A stretch of DNA of 64,000 bases from DASYTH01 sp045806965 (GTDB lineage: Bacteria; Actinomycetota; Actinomycetes; Mycobacteriales; Pseudonocardiaceae). The translations under genes were made by a program, and so were the position numbers. Location: the NCBI GenBank assembly GCA_045806965.1, contig JBJMIG010000017.1:11365-75364 (forward strand), written 5' to 3'. Position 1 is the first letter of the stretch, and every line of letters starts with the position of its first letter. Of this stretch, positions 15,907 through 23,952 are shown piece by piece. Under the pieces are notes generated by a model that was given only the letters and a program-made list of their open reading frames with translations, was not told the origin of the DNA and searched no databases.

Positions 15907-16293
15907 CTACGTGAGATCCGGCGGACAGCCCGGTCTTCTACCGTCCTCCAACTCGCGCTTGAGCTCGAGGGCGATCGCCTTCGCGGCGAGCTGGCGACGG
16001 GTGAGCTCGCGCCTGCGCTCCCGCGGCGTGCCCGGCCGGCCCGGTGGCAGGTCGACACGGAGAAAGAAGTGCAGCAGCGTGCCGTCCAGCACCGCCTCCA
16101 GCCAGACCTCCATGGTGCCGACCAACGCGCCGTCGACGGTCCAGCGCAGCCCCTGGTCCCCCCGGTCGGCGTAGACGCGGAGGACGAGATCCGGCCAGAA
16201 CCGGCGCCAGGCCGCCGGCTCGGCGAACACCGCGGCCACCAGCTTCGGTGGCACGGCGAGAAACGTCTCGTCGACGACGTCGAGGTCGGGCAC
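15907..16293 (-). CDS. SRPBCC-family polyketide cyclase/dehydrase-like protein
   Basis: 128 residues from GTG 16293. A second, diverged START-like protein: D-E-T-F-L-A-V-P-P near the start, a central strand-rich region, and a basic C-terminal helix followed by a short tail. It corresponds to Rv2186c by position. It is divergent from the acyl-CoA ligase-like gene with a 41-bp gap, which must hold both promoters. Confidence 0.78.
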   Translation of the reverse strand: MPDLDVVDETFLAVPPKLVAAVFAEPAAWRRFWPDLVLRVYADRGDQGLRWTVDGALVGTMEVWLEAVLDGTLLHFFLRVDLPPGRPGTPRERRRELTRRQLAAKAIALELKRELEDGRRPGCPPDLT

Positions 16294-16334
16294 CTGTGCA
16301 GCCTCTCATGTGTGCGACCGCTAGGTTTCGGTGC

Positions 16335-17255
16335 GTGTCGAGCCCCTCGATCACCGCTTCGGAGAACCTCACCGACATGGTGTTCGCCAACGCCGAACGG
16401 TTCGGCGACGCGGTCAGCTTCCGCCGTTGGGAAGCCGACACCTGGCTGGACGTCACCGCCCGGGAGTTCGCCGCCGATGTGCTGAGCGTCGCGAAAGGAC
16501 TGATCGCGGGCCGGCTGTCGGCCGGCGAGCCGGTCGCGTCCTCGTGCGCCGGCTACGAATGGGCGGTCGCCGAGTCCGCGGTGTGGACCGCGGGCGGCAG
16601 CGCCGCGGCTGCCGGGTCCGCCACCCGCATCGCCGTCGCGCCGCAGAACCTGGCCGCACTCCGCGAACGCGGCCGGGCGGTGCCCGACGAGACGGCACAC
16701 GACCGGCGGCTCGCGGTCGACTCGGGGCACCCGGCAACCGCAACCCACAGCCACGGCACGCTGCTGGCCGAGGTGCGCGCGGCGGTCGCCACCTACTCCC
16801 GGCTGGCCGGGCCCGGTCACTCGATGCTGATCGCCGTGCCGGTGCCCAATGAACTGGCCAGGGTGCTGGCGCTGTGCTGCCTGTACTCCAGGACCACGGT
16901 GGCCATCGGGGACACCGGCGACCTCGGCGCGCTCCGGCCGACCGCGGTGGTCGCCGGGCCGGAGCTGCTCCGCGAGGCGCACGACCTTGCTCGGCAGCAG
17001 GCACTCCGTGAGGATCGCGGCCGGCTCTTCGACGCGGCGGAAAAGGTCGCGGTGGCCTATGCCAGAGCGCTCGACGGCTTCGGTCCGAGCCTGACACTGC
17101 GCGGAAAGCACGTTGCGGCGAGCCGGTTCGTCTACCCCAAGGTGCGCGCCGCGCTCGGCGGCCGGTGCGTCGCGGTGCTCTGCGCCGGCGGTCCGGTCGA
17201 CGAGCGGCTGCGGCACTTCTTCCGGGGCATCGGAATCGCGGTTCACTCCGTCTGA
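16335..17255 (+). CDS. Shortened, degenerate long-chain acyl-CoA ligase (FadD15-like)
   Basis: 306 residues from GTG 16335, about half the 600 residues of FadD15-type ligases, in the exact position of fadD15 (Rv2187). The first 80 residues match the ligase N-terminus (N-L-T-D-M-V, T-A-R-E-F, V-A-K-G-L-I-A). The middle retains segments such as G-R-L-F-D-A-A-E-K-V-A-V-A-Y and V-Y-P-K-V-R-A-A-L-G-G-R, ending at F-F-R-G-I-G-I. The AMP-binding loop (normally T-S-G-T-T-G-x-P-K-G) has become A-T-A-T-H-S-H-G, and everything after F-R-G-I-G, including the Y-G-L-T-E motif and the C-terminal domain, is missing. It cannot adenylate fatty acids by the usual mechanism. It is either a decaying gene or one with a new role; the reading frame is intact. 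Confidence 0.75.
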   Translation: MSSPSITASENLTDMVFANAERFGDAVSFRRWEADTWLDVTAREFAADVLSVAKGLIAGRLSAGEPVASSCAGYEWAVAESAVWTAGGSAAAAGSATRIAVAPQNLAALRERGRAVPDETAHDRRLAVDSGHPATATHSHGTLLAEVRAAVATYSRLAGPGHSMLIAVPVPNELARVLALCCLYSRTTVAIGDTGDLGALRPTAVVAGPELLREAHDLARQQALREDRGRLFDAAEKVAVAYARALDGFGPSLTLRGKHVAASRFVYPKVRAALGGRCVAVLCAGGPVDERLRHFFRGIGIAVHSV

Positions 17256-17314
17256 GCAACCGGTCTGCCCAGCCGTGCATCCCCACTGGCGGTAGGGGGC
17301 GGCCGGCGGCGATC

Positions 17315-17773
17315 GTGACAACCGTGGCTCAGCAACAGGAGATCATCGACGCGATCAACCAGCGGCTCGGCGGCGCCGCGGGCGCGACGCCGGCCGGCGC
17401 GGCGGGCGGCGGACACGGCAGGCCGGACCCGTCCGGTGCCGGGCCGGCCGGACAGGGTGCCGGCTTCAGCGTCGCCACCGACGAGCTCAACGGCTATGTG
17501 CGGCAGACCCGCAGGCTGGCCGACGAGCTGCACGACCTGGCCCGGCGCCCGGTCAGCTCGGTGCAGACCATCGCCGAGGACAGCTTCGGCAGGATCGGCA
17601 AGGAGACCGGGTTCGCCACGGCACTCAACCACTTCGCCGACGCGCTCGAGCTCCAGGTCAACGGCGTGGCCAAGAACGCGGACGCGCTGGGGGAATCCGT
17701 CGCGAAGACCGCGAAGACCTATCAACACCAGGACCAGGAGCTGGCCCAGGACATCCTGGATCTGATCACCTAA
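17315..17773 (+). CDS. EspC-like type VII secretion target protein
   Basis: 152 residues from GTG 17315 (a second GTG at 17324 is possible). A glycine/alanine-rich N-terminal linker is followed by a two-helix region of about 100 residues ending in Y-Q-H-Q-D, which fits the Y-x-x-x-[DE] secretion signal of type VII substrates. It resembles the EspC/DUF2580 group of WXG100-like proteins. It lies 10 bp upstream of a WXG/CHAP protein and is probably its secretion partner. Confidence 0.72.
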   Translation: MTTVAQQQEIIDAINQRLGGAAGATPAGAAGGGHGRPDPSGAGPAGQGAGFSVATDELNGYVRQTRRLADELHDLARRPVSSVQTIAEDSFGRIGKETGFATALNHFADALELQVNGVAKNADALGESVAKTAKTYQHQDQELAQDILDLIT

Positions 17774-17783
17774 GGACGCACGC

Positions 17784-18881
17784 GTGGACACCAGACTCAT
17801 CGCGCAGCAGGTCGCCGACCAACTCATCGAGCACCGCAACCGGTTGGCCGGCAAGGCCGACGACGCACACCGGGCGCAGCAGGCGCTCCAGGAGACCGCC
17901 CGGTCCATCGCCGAGCACCGGGACCGGCACAACACCAGCGCGGCCACCGCGACCAGCCACTGGGACGGCTCCAACGCCGCCGGGTTCGACCGCAAGGCCG
18001 CCCGGCTGACCAGGTCCCTCGACGTCACCGCGACCTCGGCCGGACACGGCGCGGCCGTCGTCTCGTCGGCGGCGGCCTGGCTGGACGGCGGGCACCAGGC
18101 GGTAGCCCGGCTGGTCGAGGAGTACACCACCAAAGCCTCAACGGCGCTGGACGCCGGTCTCGCCGTGCAGGGCGCCGGCTCCCGGGCGGCGGTGCTTCGC
18201 GCCGTCGGCCAGGTGGTCGACCTGGTGCGCGGCTACACCGCCGAGTCGGCCAAGCAGGTGGCCACCACGGCGCAGCACCTCAAGGATTCGGCCGCCGAGC
18301 TCAGGTCGCTCGAGCGCAGGGTCGAGCACGACGGCATCGTGGACCCGCAGCGAACCAGGCGGCCGAAGGGCAGGCAGAACGGCAAGCCGAGGAAACCGCC
18401 CAAGGGCGGCAAGCGACCGGACCGCAAGCCCAGGCACCCGGGCGACACGCCGACGACCAAGTCCGGCACCGCGAACAAGATCAAGAAGGTGGCCCGCGGC
18501 CAACTCGGCTACCACGAGGGCCCCAACAACCAGAACAAGTACGGGCCGGCCGAGGCCTGGTGCGCGTTGTTCGCCACCTGGGTCTGGCGCAAGTCCGGGG
18601 TGAAGATCCCGAGCCTCGCGTTCACGGGTGCGGTCTACAACTGGGGCCAGCAGCACCACCTGGCCTACGACAGCCGCCACCTGAACCAGGCCCGGCCCGG
18701 CGACGTTCTGCTGTTCGGCAGCGGCCCACAGAGCACCAGCACCAGCAAGCACATCGGGATCGTGGAGAGCGTGCACGGCAACACGGTCACGCTGATCGAG
18801 GGCAACTCGAGCGACCGGGTCCAGCGGGTTGCCCACACCCTGTCGTCGGGGACGTTCTACGGCGGGGTGCATCCACGGTGA
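17784..18881 (+). CDS. WXG100-like/CHAP-domain peptidoglycan hydrolase, putative type VII secretion effector
   Basis: 365 residues from GTG 17784. Residues 1-175 are helical with a W-D-G at 60-62, like a WXG100 module, and there is no Sec signal peptide. Residues 180-225 are a very basic Lys/Arg/Pro linker. Residues 230-365 form a CHAP amidase/endopeptidase domain with catalytic Cys260 (A-W-C-A-L-F-A), His323 (K-H-I-G-I-V), and an E-G-N motif at 339-341. A secretion module joined to a wall-cutting enzyme suggests an exported lysin used in growth or competition. It is followed by two YbaB-like genes with a GTGA overlap. Confidence 0.82.
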   Translation: MDTRLIAQQVADQLIEHRNRLAGKADDAHRAQQALQETARSIAEHRDRHNTSAATATSHWDGSNAAGFDRKAARLTRSLDVTATSAGHGAAVVSSAAAWLDGGHQAVARLVEEYTTKASTALDAGLAVQGAGSRAAVLRAVGQVVDLVRGYTAESAKQVATTAQHLKDSAAELRSLERRVEHDGIVDPQRTRRPKGRQNGKPRKPPKGGKRPDRKPRHPGDTPTTKSGTANKIKKVARGQLGYHEGPNNQNKYGPAEAWCALFATWVWRKSGVKIPSLAFTGAVYNWGQQHHLAYDSRHLNQARPGDVLLFGSGPQSTSTSKHIGIVESVHGNTVTLIEGNSSDRVQRVAHTLSSGTFYGGVHPR

Positions 18882-19207
18882 CCGACTTCGACGTGCCGGA
18901 CGACGACGGGACCGACGACAAGGTGACCGACCACCCGATCACCGGCGCCGTGCGGGTCGCGGGCGTACGGGTCGAGGTGTTGCCCGGCGGAGCGCTGTCC
19001 TCGATCAGCCTGTCCGACCGGGCCATCGGACACTGCCCGCGCACGCTGGCCATGACCATCGTGGACGCCATCGCCGAGGCAACCGCGCTGGCCAACCAGC
19101 GGACCCGGCACGCGCTCGGCGTCGCGCTCACCGGGCTCGGCCTGGACTGCGACGCCGCCATTACCGAACGGGTGGAAGCCACCACCCCCGTGACCTGGCG
19201 GATGTAG
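18878..19207 (+). CDS. YbaB/EbfC-like protein
   Basis: 109 residues from GTG 18878, overlapping the CHAP gene stop as GTGA. An acidic N-terminus precedes a short beta region (V-A-G-V-R-V-E-V-L-P-G-G) and a long helix with L-A-M-T-I-V-D-A-I-A-E-A. This is the pattern of YbaB-like proteins that accompany type VII substrate genes in actinobacteria. Its role is unknown; a chaperone-like or regulatory job for the cassette is inferred from position only. Confidence 0.68.
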   Translation: MTDFDVPDDDGTDDKVTDHPITGAVRVAGVRVEVLPGGALSSISLSDRAIGHCPRTLAMTIVDAIAEATALANQRTRHALGVALTGLGLDCDAAITERVEATTPVTWRM

Positions 19208-19603
19208 ATGAAACCGGGCGAGCTGAGCATCGACGAGTTGATCGCGGCCGGCGCCGAGCTCGGCGATCGGGTAGGTGTGTTCGACCAGTTGGCCCGGATC
19301 ACCCCCCGGGCCCGCGGGGAGGCCGGCATGGAGGTGGAGGTGAACCTGGACGGCATGATCATTGGACTCGACCTGACCCACGAGGCGCTTCGCCTCGGAG
19401 CCGACGCGCTTGCCGAGGAGATCTTCCGGCTGACCCACCAGGCGGCCGCCGCGGCCCTGGCGGCCGGAGTCGCCATCCTGACCCCGGTCGCCGGCGACGA
19501 CCTGATGTCCCTGATCGACCTCGGCGGGCCGGAGCCGGTCGCGGTCCCGCTGCCCGCCCCGGCGGAGGAGGACTACGCCGCGGTGCGGAGCTGGGCCGTC
19601 TGA
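19208..19603 (+). CDS. YbaB/EbfC-like protein
   Basis: 131 residues from ATG 19208, directly after the stop of the previous gene. It has the same fold pattern: a short N-terminal helix, a strand region (M-E-V-E-V-N-L-D-G-M-I-I-G-L-D-L), and a helix (A-L-A-E-E-I-F-R-L-T-H-Q-A-A). It is the last gene of the secretion cassette and convergent with pimB, with a 7-bp gap. The two YbaB-like genes are distant paralogues. Confidence 0.7.
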   Translation: MKPGELSIDELIAAGAELGDRVGVFDQLARITPRARGEAGMEVEVNLDGMIIGLDLTHEALRLGADALAEEIFRLTHQAAAAALAAGVAILTPVAGDDLMSLIDLGGPEPVAVPLPAPAEEDYAAVRSWAV

Positions 19604-19610
19604 GCCGGGC

Positions 19611-20735
19611 CTAACCCGCGAGCAGCGCGGCCAGCCGGCCGGCAATCCCGTCCCAGCGCCAGTGCTCGGCGACCCAGCGGCGGCCGGCCTCACCCATCGC
19701 GGCGGCCCGTTCCGGGTCGGCGAGCAGGCCGCCGATGGTGTCCACCAGGGTGCCGAGCTCCCGGCCGTCCACCACGTGGCCGGTCTCGCCGGGGAGCACG
19801 GTCTCCGGGGCGCCACCGGAGTCCCCGGCCACCACCGGCAGACCGGAGGCGGACGCCTCCAGGTAGACGATGCCGAGGCCCTCCACGTCCAGGCCGCGGC
19901 CGTGGGTGCGGCACGGCATGGCGAACACATCGCCGGCCGCGTAGTGCGCGGGCAGCTCGTCCCACGGCACCCGGCCGGTGAACACCACGTGCCCGGCCAC
20001 GTCGAGCTGCGCGGCCAGTGCGGTCAACCGGGCGTGGTACGGGCCGCCGCCGACCAGCAGCAGCGCGGCCTCCGGCACCCGCTGCCGAAGCCGCGGCAAC
20101 GCGCGGATCAGCATGTCCTGGCCCTTGCGCGGCCAGAGCCGGGAGACGCAGACGACCACGGGCCGGTCGCCGAGCTCGTAGCGGTCGCGGATCTCCTTGC
20201 GGGCCAGCGGGTCTGGCCGAAACTGGTCGGTGTCCACGCCGGAGGGAAGGTGCTCGAGCGCGGCCATCGGGCCGAACGCCGAGGCGAACCGGGATCGGGT
20301 GTAGCGGCTGACGTAGGTGACCACGTCGCACGTCGACCCGATCCGGCGCAGCGCCTGGCGGGCCACCGGCAGCATCGACCAGCCGACCTCGTGTCCGTGC
20401 GTGCTGGCCACGATCCGGTTCGCACCGGCCGCGCGCAGGCTCGGCGCCAGCAGGGCGAGCGGCGCGGCGGCGCCGAACCAGACCGACTCACAGCCCTCCG
20501 AACGGATGATCTCCCGCGCCCGCCGGGCCACGCCCGGGGTCGGCAGCATCAACGTGCCGGAATGGCGCACCACGTCATAGGGCTGGTCGCCGTCGAACCG
20601 GGGATGCGACTCCCAGGACGGCGCATAGACCACCAGTTCATGCGCCGGCAGCCGGCTGGCCAGCGCGTGCAGGTAGGACTGGATCCCACCCGGACGGGGC
20701 GGGAAGTCGTTGGTCACTACCAGGGTTCGGGGCAC
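19611..20735 (-). CDS. pimB: GT4 phosphatidylinositol mannosyltransferase (PimB-like)
   Basis: 374 residues from GTG 20735. GDP-mannose-dependent GT-B glycosyltransferase that adds the second mannose in phosphatidylinositol mannoside synthesis on the cytoplasmic face of the membrane. Visible motifs are the N-terminal P-R-P-G-G-I-Q-S-Y acceptor loop, C-V-S-R-L-W-P-R-K-G-Q-D, and the donor-binding E-G-L-G-I-V-Y-L-E-A. It matches Rv2188c in position and sequence style. It is supported by the mycolata-like gene order. Confidence 0.9.
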   Translation of the reverse strand: MPRTLVVTNDFPPRPGGIQSYLHALASRLPAHELVVYAPSWESHPRFDGDQPYDVVRHSGTLMLPTPGVARRAREIIRSEGCESVWFGAAAPLALLAPSLRAAGANRIVASTHGHEVGWSMLPVARQALRRIGSTCDVVTYVSRYTRSRFASAFGPMAALEHLPSGVDTDQFRPDPLARKEIRDRYELGDRPVVVCVSRLWPRKGQDMLIRALPRLRQRVPEAALLLVGGGPYHARLTALAAQLDVAGHVVFTGRVPWDELPAHYAAGDVFAMPCRTHGRGLDVEGLGIVYLEASASGLPVVAGDSGGAPETVLPGETGHVVDGRELGTLVDTIGGLLADPERAAAMGEAGRRWVAEHWRWDGIAGRLAALLAG

Positions 20736-20758
20736 CCGGCCACCCTATCGAGCGACCC

Positions 20759-22123
20759 TCAGCGCAACGCCTGGACCAGGTACTGCCGCCAGCCGGCGAT
20801 CAAGCCGGCCCGGTCCACGCCGAGCACCTGGCGGAGCAGGTCGTCGGTCATCGTGGCGGAGACCGGCCCGGCCGCGGCGAGCTTGCGGTACAGCGCGAGC
20901 AGGACGTTCTCCCCGTACCGCTCGGCCACGAACCGGGAGACCGACCAGGCCTGCTGGTAGGCCAGGTCGAGTTCGCGGCCCCGGGAGCGGAACTCCTTGT
21001 CCTCCGGCAGGTCCGGCGGGGCGCCGGAGCGGCGCACCTCATCGGCCAGGTCCGGGGCGCCCTGGGCCACCGTGATACCGCTGTCCCGGTACCCCACGTA
21101 GTCCGCGAAGCCCTCGAGCAGCCACATCGGCGCGCCATCCACGGTCTCCGCCCTGGCCGCCACGTGCAGGATCTCGTGGCGCAGCACCACCCGAAGCGAG
21201 GCGGGCGACAGTGCCCGCGACCCGTCCGGGTTGAGCACCACCCGCTGGCCGCTGACCTGGTGCCGGTCGGTGTCCACCCGGTCGGCCACCGCGACCGCGA
21301 CCACCGAGTCGGTGGGGAAGCTCGGGCCGACCAGCGCCCGCATCTCCTCCGGGTTGTCCGGCAGCACCAGCGCCACTCGTTGGGACCAGCCGTTGCCCCA
21401 GACCGCGGTGACCGCGGCCACCGAAGAGTCCAGCTCGCCGGTGAGCCGCTCCGCCATCGCCTCCCGGCCCGGGTGGACCAGCACGATGCCGCTGTCGGTG
21501 GACGTCACCAGGCAGGGCGCGAAGTCCCACGGACCGCGCCAGGTGCGCCGGCCGAGCCCGTCCAGCGCGGTGTCCGACCGCAGGTACCAGCGCTCGCCAC
21601 GGCGGGCGAACAGGTAGCCCATGGCGTGGGTGGTTGATACCAGGTCCGCGCCGCGCAGGGCGTAGCGCAGGTCGACCGACGGTGCCCAGAGCTCGTCGGT
21701 GCCCTGGCTCGCCGCGACTCCGGACACGTCCAGCGCGTCCTCGGCATGCAGTTGGTAACTCCACTCGTCCAGTGGCACGCCGGCCAGGTTGGTGAACAGC
21801 GCCCGCTGCCTGGTGACGAAGTCCGCGTCCGCGGTCGGGTCGAGGCCGGCCAGAAAACTCTGCTCGTCGCGCCGGTTGATCGCGTCCGCCCGGTCGTGCA
21901 GCAGCTTGGTGACGGCGTCGGTCTTGAACGGGTCGTCGCGGTCGACCGACGGAACAGCCGGCGTGATCGCACCAAGCGGCCGGCCCTGGCTCGGCGCGGT
22001 GCTGCTCGGCACCGCCTGCGGCGCCGGCTCGGTGCGGGAGGTGAACACCACGGCCAACCCGCAGAGGATGGCGGCGGCCACCGCCGCGGCCAGCCACGAG
22101 CGCAGCCCCGACCTCCCACTCAC
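20759..22123 (-). CDS. Membrane-anchored HEXXH metallopeptidase (peptidase MA-like)
   Basis: 454 residues from ATG 22123. One N-terminal transmembrane helix (about residues 9-27) and a long extracellular part. The zinc motif H-E-I-L-H is at 316-320, with a likely third ligand Glu337 in L-L-E-G-F-A-D-Y, as in gluzincins. A 60-residue Pro/Ser/Thr linker follows the anchor. The substrate is unknown; the location next to PIM and peptidoglycan genes suggests an envelope role. Confidence 0.83.
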   Translation of the reverse strand: MSGRSGLRSWLAAAVAAAILCGLAVVFTSRTEPAPQAVPSSTAPSQGRPLGAITPAVPSVDRDDPFKTDAVTKLLHDRADAINRRDEQSFLAGLDPTADADFVTRQRALFTNLAGVPLDEWSYQLHAEDALDVSGVAASQGTDELWAPSVDLRYALRGADLVSTTHAMGYLFARRGERWYLRSDTALDGLGRRTWRGPWDFAPCLVTSTDSGIVLVHPGREAMAERLTGELDSSVAAVTAVWGNGWSQRVALVLPDNPEEMRALVGPSFPTDSVVAVAVADRVDTDRHQVSGQRVVLNPDGSRALSPASLRVVLRHEILHVAARAETVDGAPMWLLEGFADYVGYRDSGITVAQGAPDLADEVRRSGAPPDLPEDKEFRSRGRELDLAYQQAWSVSRFVAERYGENVLLALYRKLAAAGPVSATMTDDLLRQVLGVDRAGLIAGWRQYLVQALR

Positions 22124-22155
22124 GGGCCGATGTTAGGCCACGGCGCCGGACAAGG

Positions 22156-22187
22156 CTCGGGCCCGGTGCGCACGCACCGGGCCCGAG
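22156..22187 (-). terminator. Perfect 15-bp hairpin terminator
   Basis: CTCGGGCCCGGTGCG (22156-22170) pairs exactly with its complement at 22173-22187 around a 2-base loop. It lies 14 bp beyond the stop of the NlpC/P60 gene and before the metallopeptidase gene. There is no T-run, as is usual in high-GC actinobacteria. Confidence 0.7.
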
Positions 22188-22201
22188 GAGACGCTGGCGA
22201 C

Positions 22202-23266
22202 TCAGCCGACGAGCCGCCGTGAACCGAAGTAGTCGCTGCCGCCGCCGGAGACCGGGGCGACCTTGACCGGCACACCGGAGGTGGAGGCGTGCACGATGTT
22301 GCCGTTGCCGATGTACATCGCGACGTGGTGGATGCTGCCCGCGCTGCTGCCGTAGAACAGCAGGTCACCGGGCTGCCACTGGCCGGAGGCCACCGGCGCG
22401 CCGAGCTGGTACTGCGCCCGGCTGGAGTGCGGCAGGTTCACGCCGGCCGCGCGGAAGGCGAACATGGTCAGGCCGGAGCAGTCGAACTGGTCCGGGCCGG
22501 CCGCGCCGTACACGTAGCGGTCGCCGACCTGGTCGAGTGCCGTCTGCACCGCGGCGTGCGCGGCGCCGGGCGGCGCCATGTACACCACGTGCGTGGTCGG
22601 GCCGGCGAGAATCGCCTGGTCCTTGCCGGACAGTTTCTTGTAGGCCTTGTCCGCCTGATCGATCCGGGCGTCCAGGTCGGCCTTGGTCTGGCTGATCTGG
22701 TTGGTCAGCTGCTCGGCGGTGGCCTTGGCTTCCTGCGAACGCTTCTGGGCGTCCGCCGCCTTGTTCCGCGCGCCGGCCGCGGTGTCCACCGCGCTGGTGA
22801 ACTTCTGCAGGGCGTTCTGGTTCTCGGTGGCCAGCACGTTCAGTGCCGACGCGCGCTCCAGGAAATCCTGTTGCGAGCCGCCGCCGAGGAGAGCGGAGAG
22901 GTTGTTGAACCGGGCGCCCTGGAAGGAGGCGTTGGCCAGCGCGTCGACCGAGCCGCGGAACTGCTCTTCCTGGGCGTGCGCGGTCGCCTCGGTCTGGTGG
23001 GCCGCGTTCAGATCCGCCGAGGCCTTGTCCAGTTCGGCCTGCTTGGTGGCCAGGTCGTTCTTCGCGGCGAGGAAGTCCTCGTTGACCTTGGTGGCCTGCG
23101 CGGAGAGGTCCTGGAACTGCTTGAGCGCCTCCGATGCGTTCGCCGGGGCAGGGGGCGGGGCTGGTGGTTGCGCAGCAACCGGTACGGGAGAGAGACTCAC
23201 CGCCAGTACTACGGCGGAAATGCTGAGGGCTCCACGGACTGCGCGCTTCAGGTGATGCGACGCCAC
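22202..23266 (-). CDS. RipC-like NlpC/P60 peptidoglycan endopeptidase
   Basis: 354 residues from GTG 23266 with AAGGAG upstream. A signal peptide ends near A-A-Q (about residue 33), residues 45-225 form a coiled coil, and residues 235-354 are an NlpC/P60 domain with Cys263 (F-D-C-S-G-L), His314 (I-H-H-V-A-M), and His326 as the triad. It cuts peptide stems in the cell wall; the coiled coil is the usual inhibitory or FtsX-interacting part. It corresponds to Rv2190c. A structured leader precedes the ribosome binding site. Confidence 0.93.
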   Translation of the reverse strand: MASHHLKRAVRGALSISAVVLAVSLSPVPVAAQPPAPPPAPANASEALKQFQDLSAQATKVNEDFLAAKNDLATKQAELDKASADLNAAHQTEATAHAQEEQFRGSVDALANASFQGARFNNLSALLGGGSQQDFLERASALNVLATENQNALQKFTSAVDTAAGARNKAADAQKRSQEAKATAEQLTNQISQTKADLDARIDQADKAYKKLSGKDQAILAGPTTHVVYMAPPGAAHAAVQTALDQVGDRYVYGAAGPDQFDCSGLTMFAFRAAGVNLPHSSRAQYQLGAPVASGQWQPGDLLFYGSSAGSIHHVAMYIGNGNIVHASTSGVPVKVAPVSGGGSDYFGSRRLVG

Positions 23267-23276
23267 GTCGCGGGTG

Positions 23277-23379
23277 TCTCCTTCGTCCGTCGAACCGTTG
23301 ACCGGGTGGCTCGCGGATGACGCGAGCACCACCCCACCGTGGGGGAATCGGTCGCCCTCCCGACAAGGGCAATCAACGG
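23277..23379 (-). promoter_or_regulatory. Structured 5' leader of the NlpC/P60 gene, candidate RNA switch
   Basis: On the minus strand, an outer helix (23373-23379 with 23295-23301, 7 bp perfect) encloses three hairpins: GCCCT/AGGGC (23354-23370), a GC-rich one at 23332-23344, and a 7-bp GCTCGCG/CGCGAGC hairpin (23309-23327) that can extend to 23304-23334. The last two compete for the same CCACC bases. The ribosome binding site (23278-23283) follows within about 12 bases. The conserved ydaO (c-di-AMP) sequences are not visible, so the ligand, if any, is unknown. Confidence 0.45.
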
Positions 23380-23658
23380 CGATCCCGCGTAGCCGCCTCG
23401 GGGTGGACGACTGTCGGCCGCGAGATCTCGGACAGGTTACGAAAAGTGAGGCAACGCGTCTACCTGACGCAACGAAAAACGCGGTAAATGCGCGCCGAAA
23501 CACCAACGGAGCAGTGGATATCGCGTTGTGTGACCGCGCTAACACCTCGGTTCACCTGGTCGTGTGCCGTTCGTCGACAGCAGACGACCGCTTGCCGACC
23601 GGCCACCTTCGGTCGGGCATGTCGCGGCTCAGCGGAGGACGAAACGGCCGAACCACAC
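23380..23658. other. Promoter-side spacer upstream of the NlpC/P60 gene
   Basis: About 280 bases between the leader and a small cysteine protein gene. It is less GC-rich than the surroundings (TTTTTCG, ACTTTTCG stretches). On the minus strand it contains GGTCACACAACGCG (about 23524-23537), which vaguely resembles MtrA-type sites. No gene is evident. Confidence 0.4.
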
Positions 23659-23853
23659 CTACGCCGACTTCTCCACGGGGATCAGTTGTAGTCGCGGAAC
23701 CAGGCCGGCTTCGGCGAGCACGTTGATGGCCCGCCGCTCGAACGCGTCCAGCTCCACGCTCGGCGGGGCGCCGAGCAGCACACTGATCACACAGTCCTGG
23801 CAGGCGAGCCCCCGCACAACGCAGGTGTCGCAGTCCACGGTCAAGGTCGACAT
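23659..23853 (-). CDS. Small protein with two CxxC motifs
   Basis: 64 residues from ATG 23853 with a strong GGAAGGAG site six bases upstream; the longer in-frame reading lacks such a site. The sequence C-D-T-C then C-Q-D-C within 15 residues suggests zinc or iron-sulfur binding, followed by a helix with L-D-A-F-E-R-R-A. Similar small proteins are common in actinobacteria, with no known function. Confidence 0.78.
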   Translation of the reverse strand: MSTLTVDCDTCVVRGLACQDCVISVLLGAPPSVELDAFERRAINVLAEAGLVPRLQLIPVEKSA

Positions 23854-23952
23854 GTCCGGCTCCTTCCGCACGGCCCAACTTCTGCTACGCACGTTAGGAC
23901 CGGGCACCGACAATTCTCGGTCAGGTGTTCGAACAGCGCCACTCTCCGCAGG

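Noticed and set aside
23277..23379. Naming the leader a ydaO c-di-AMP riboswitch
   Set aside because: The GC-rich helices fit a regulatory RNA, but the conserved ydaO loop sequences were not found by eye.
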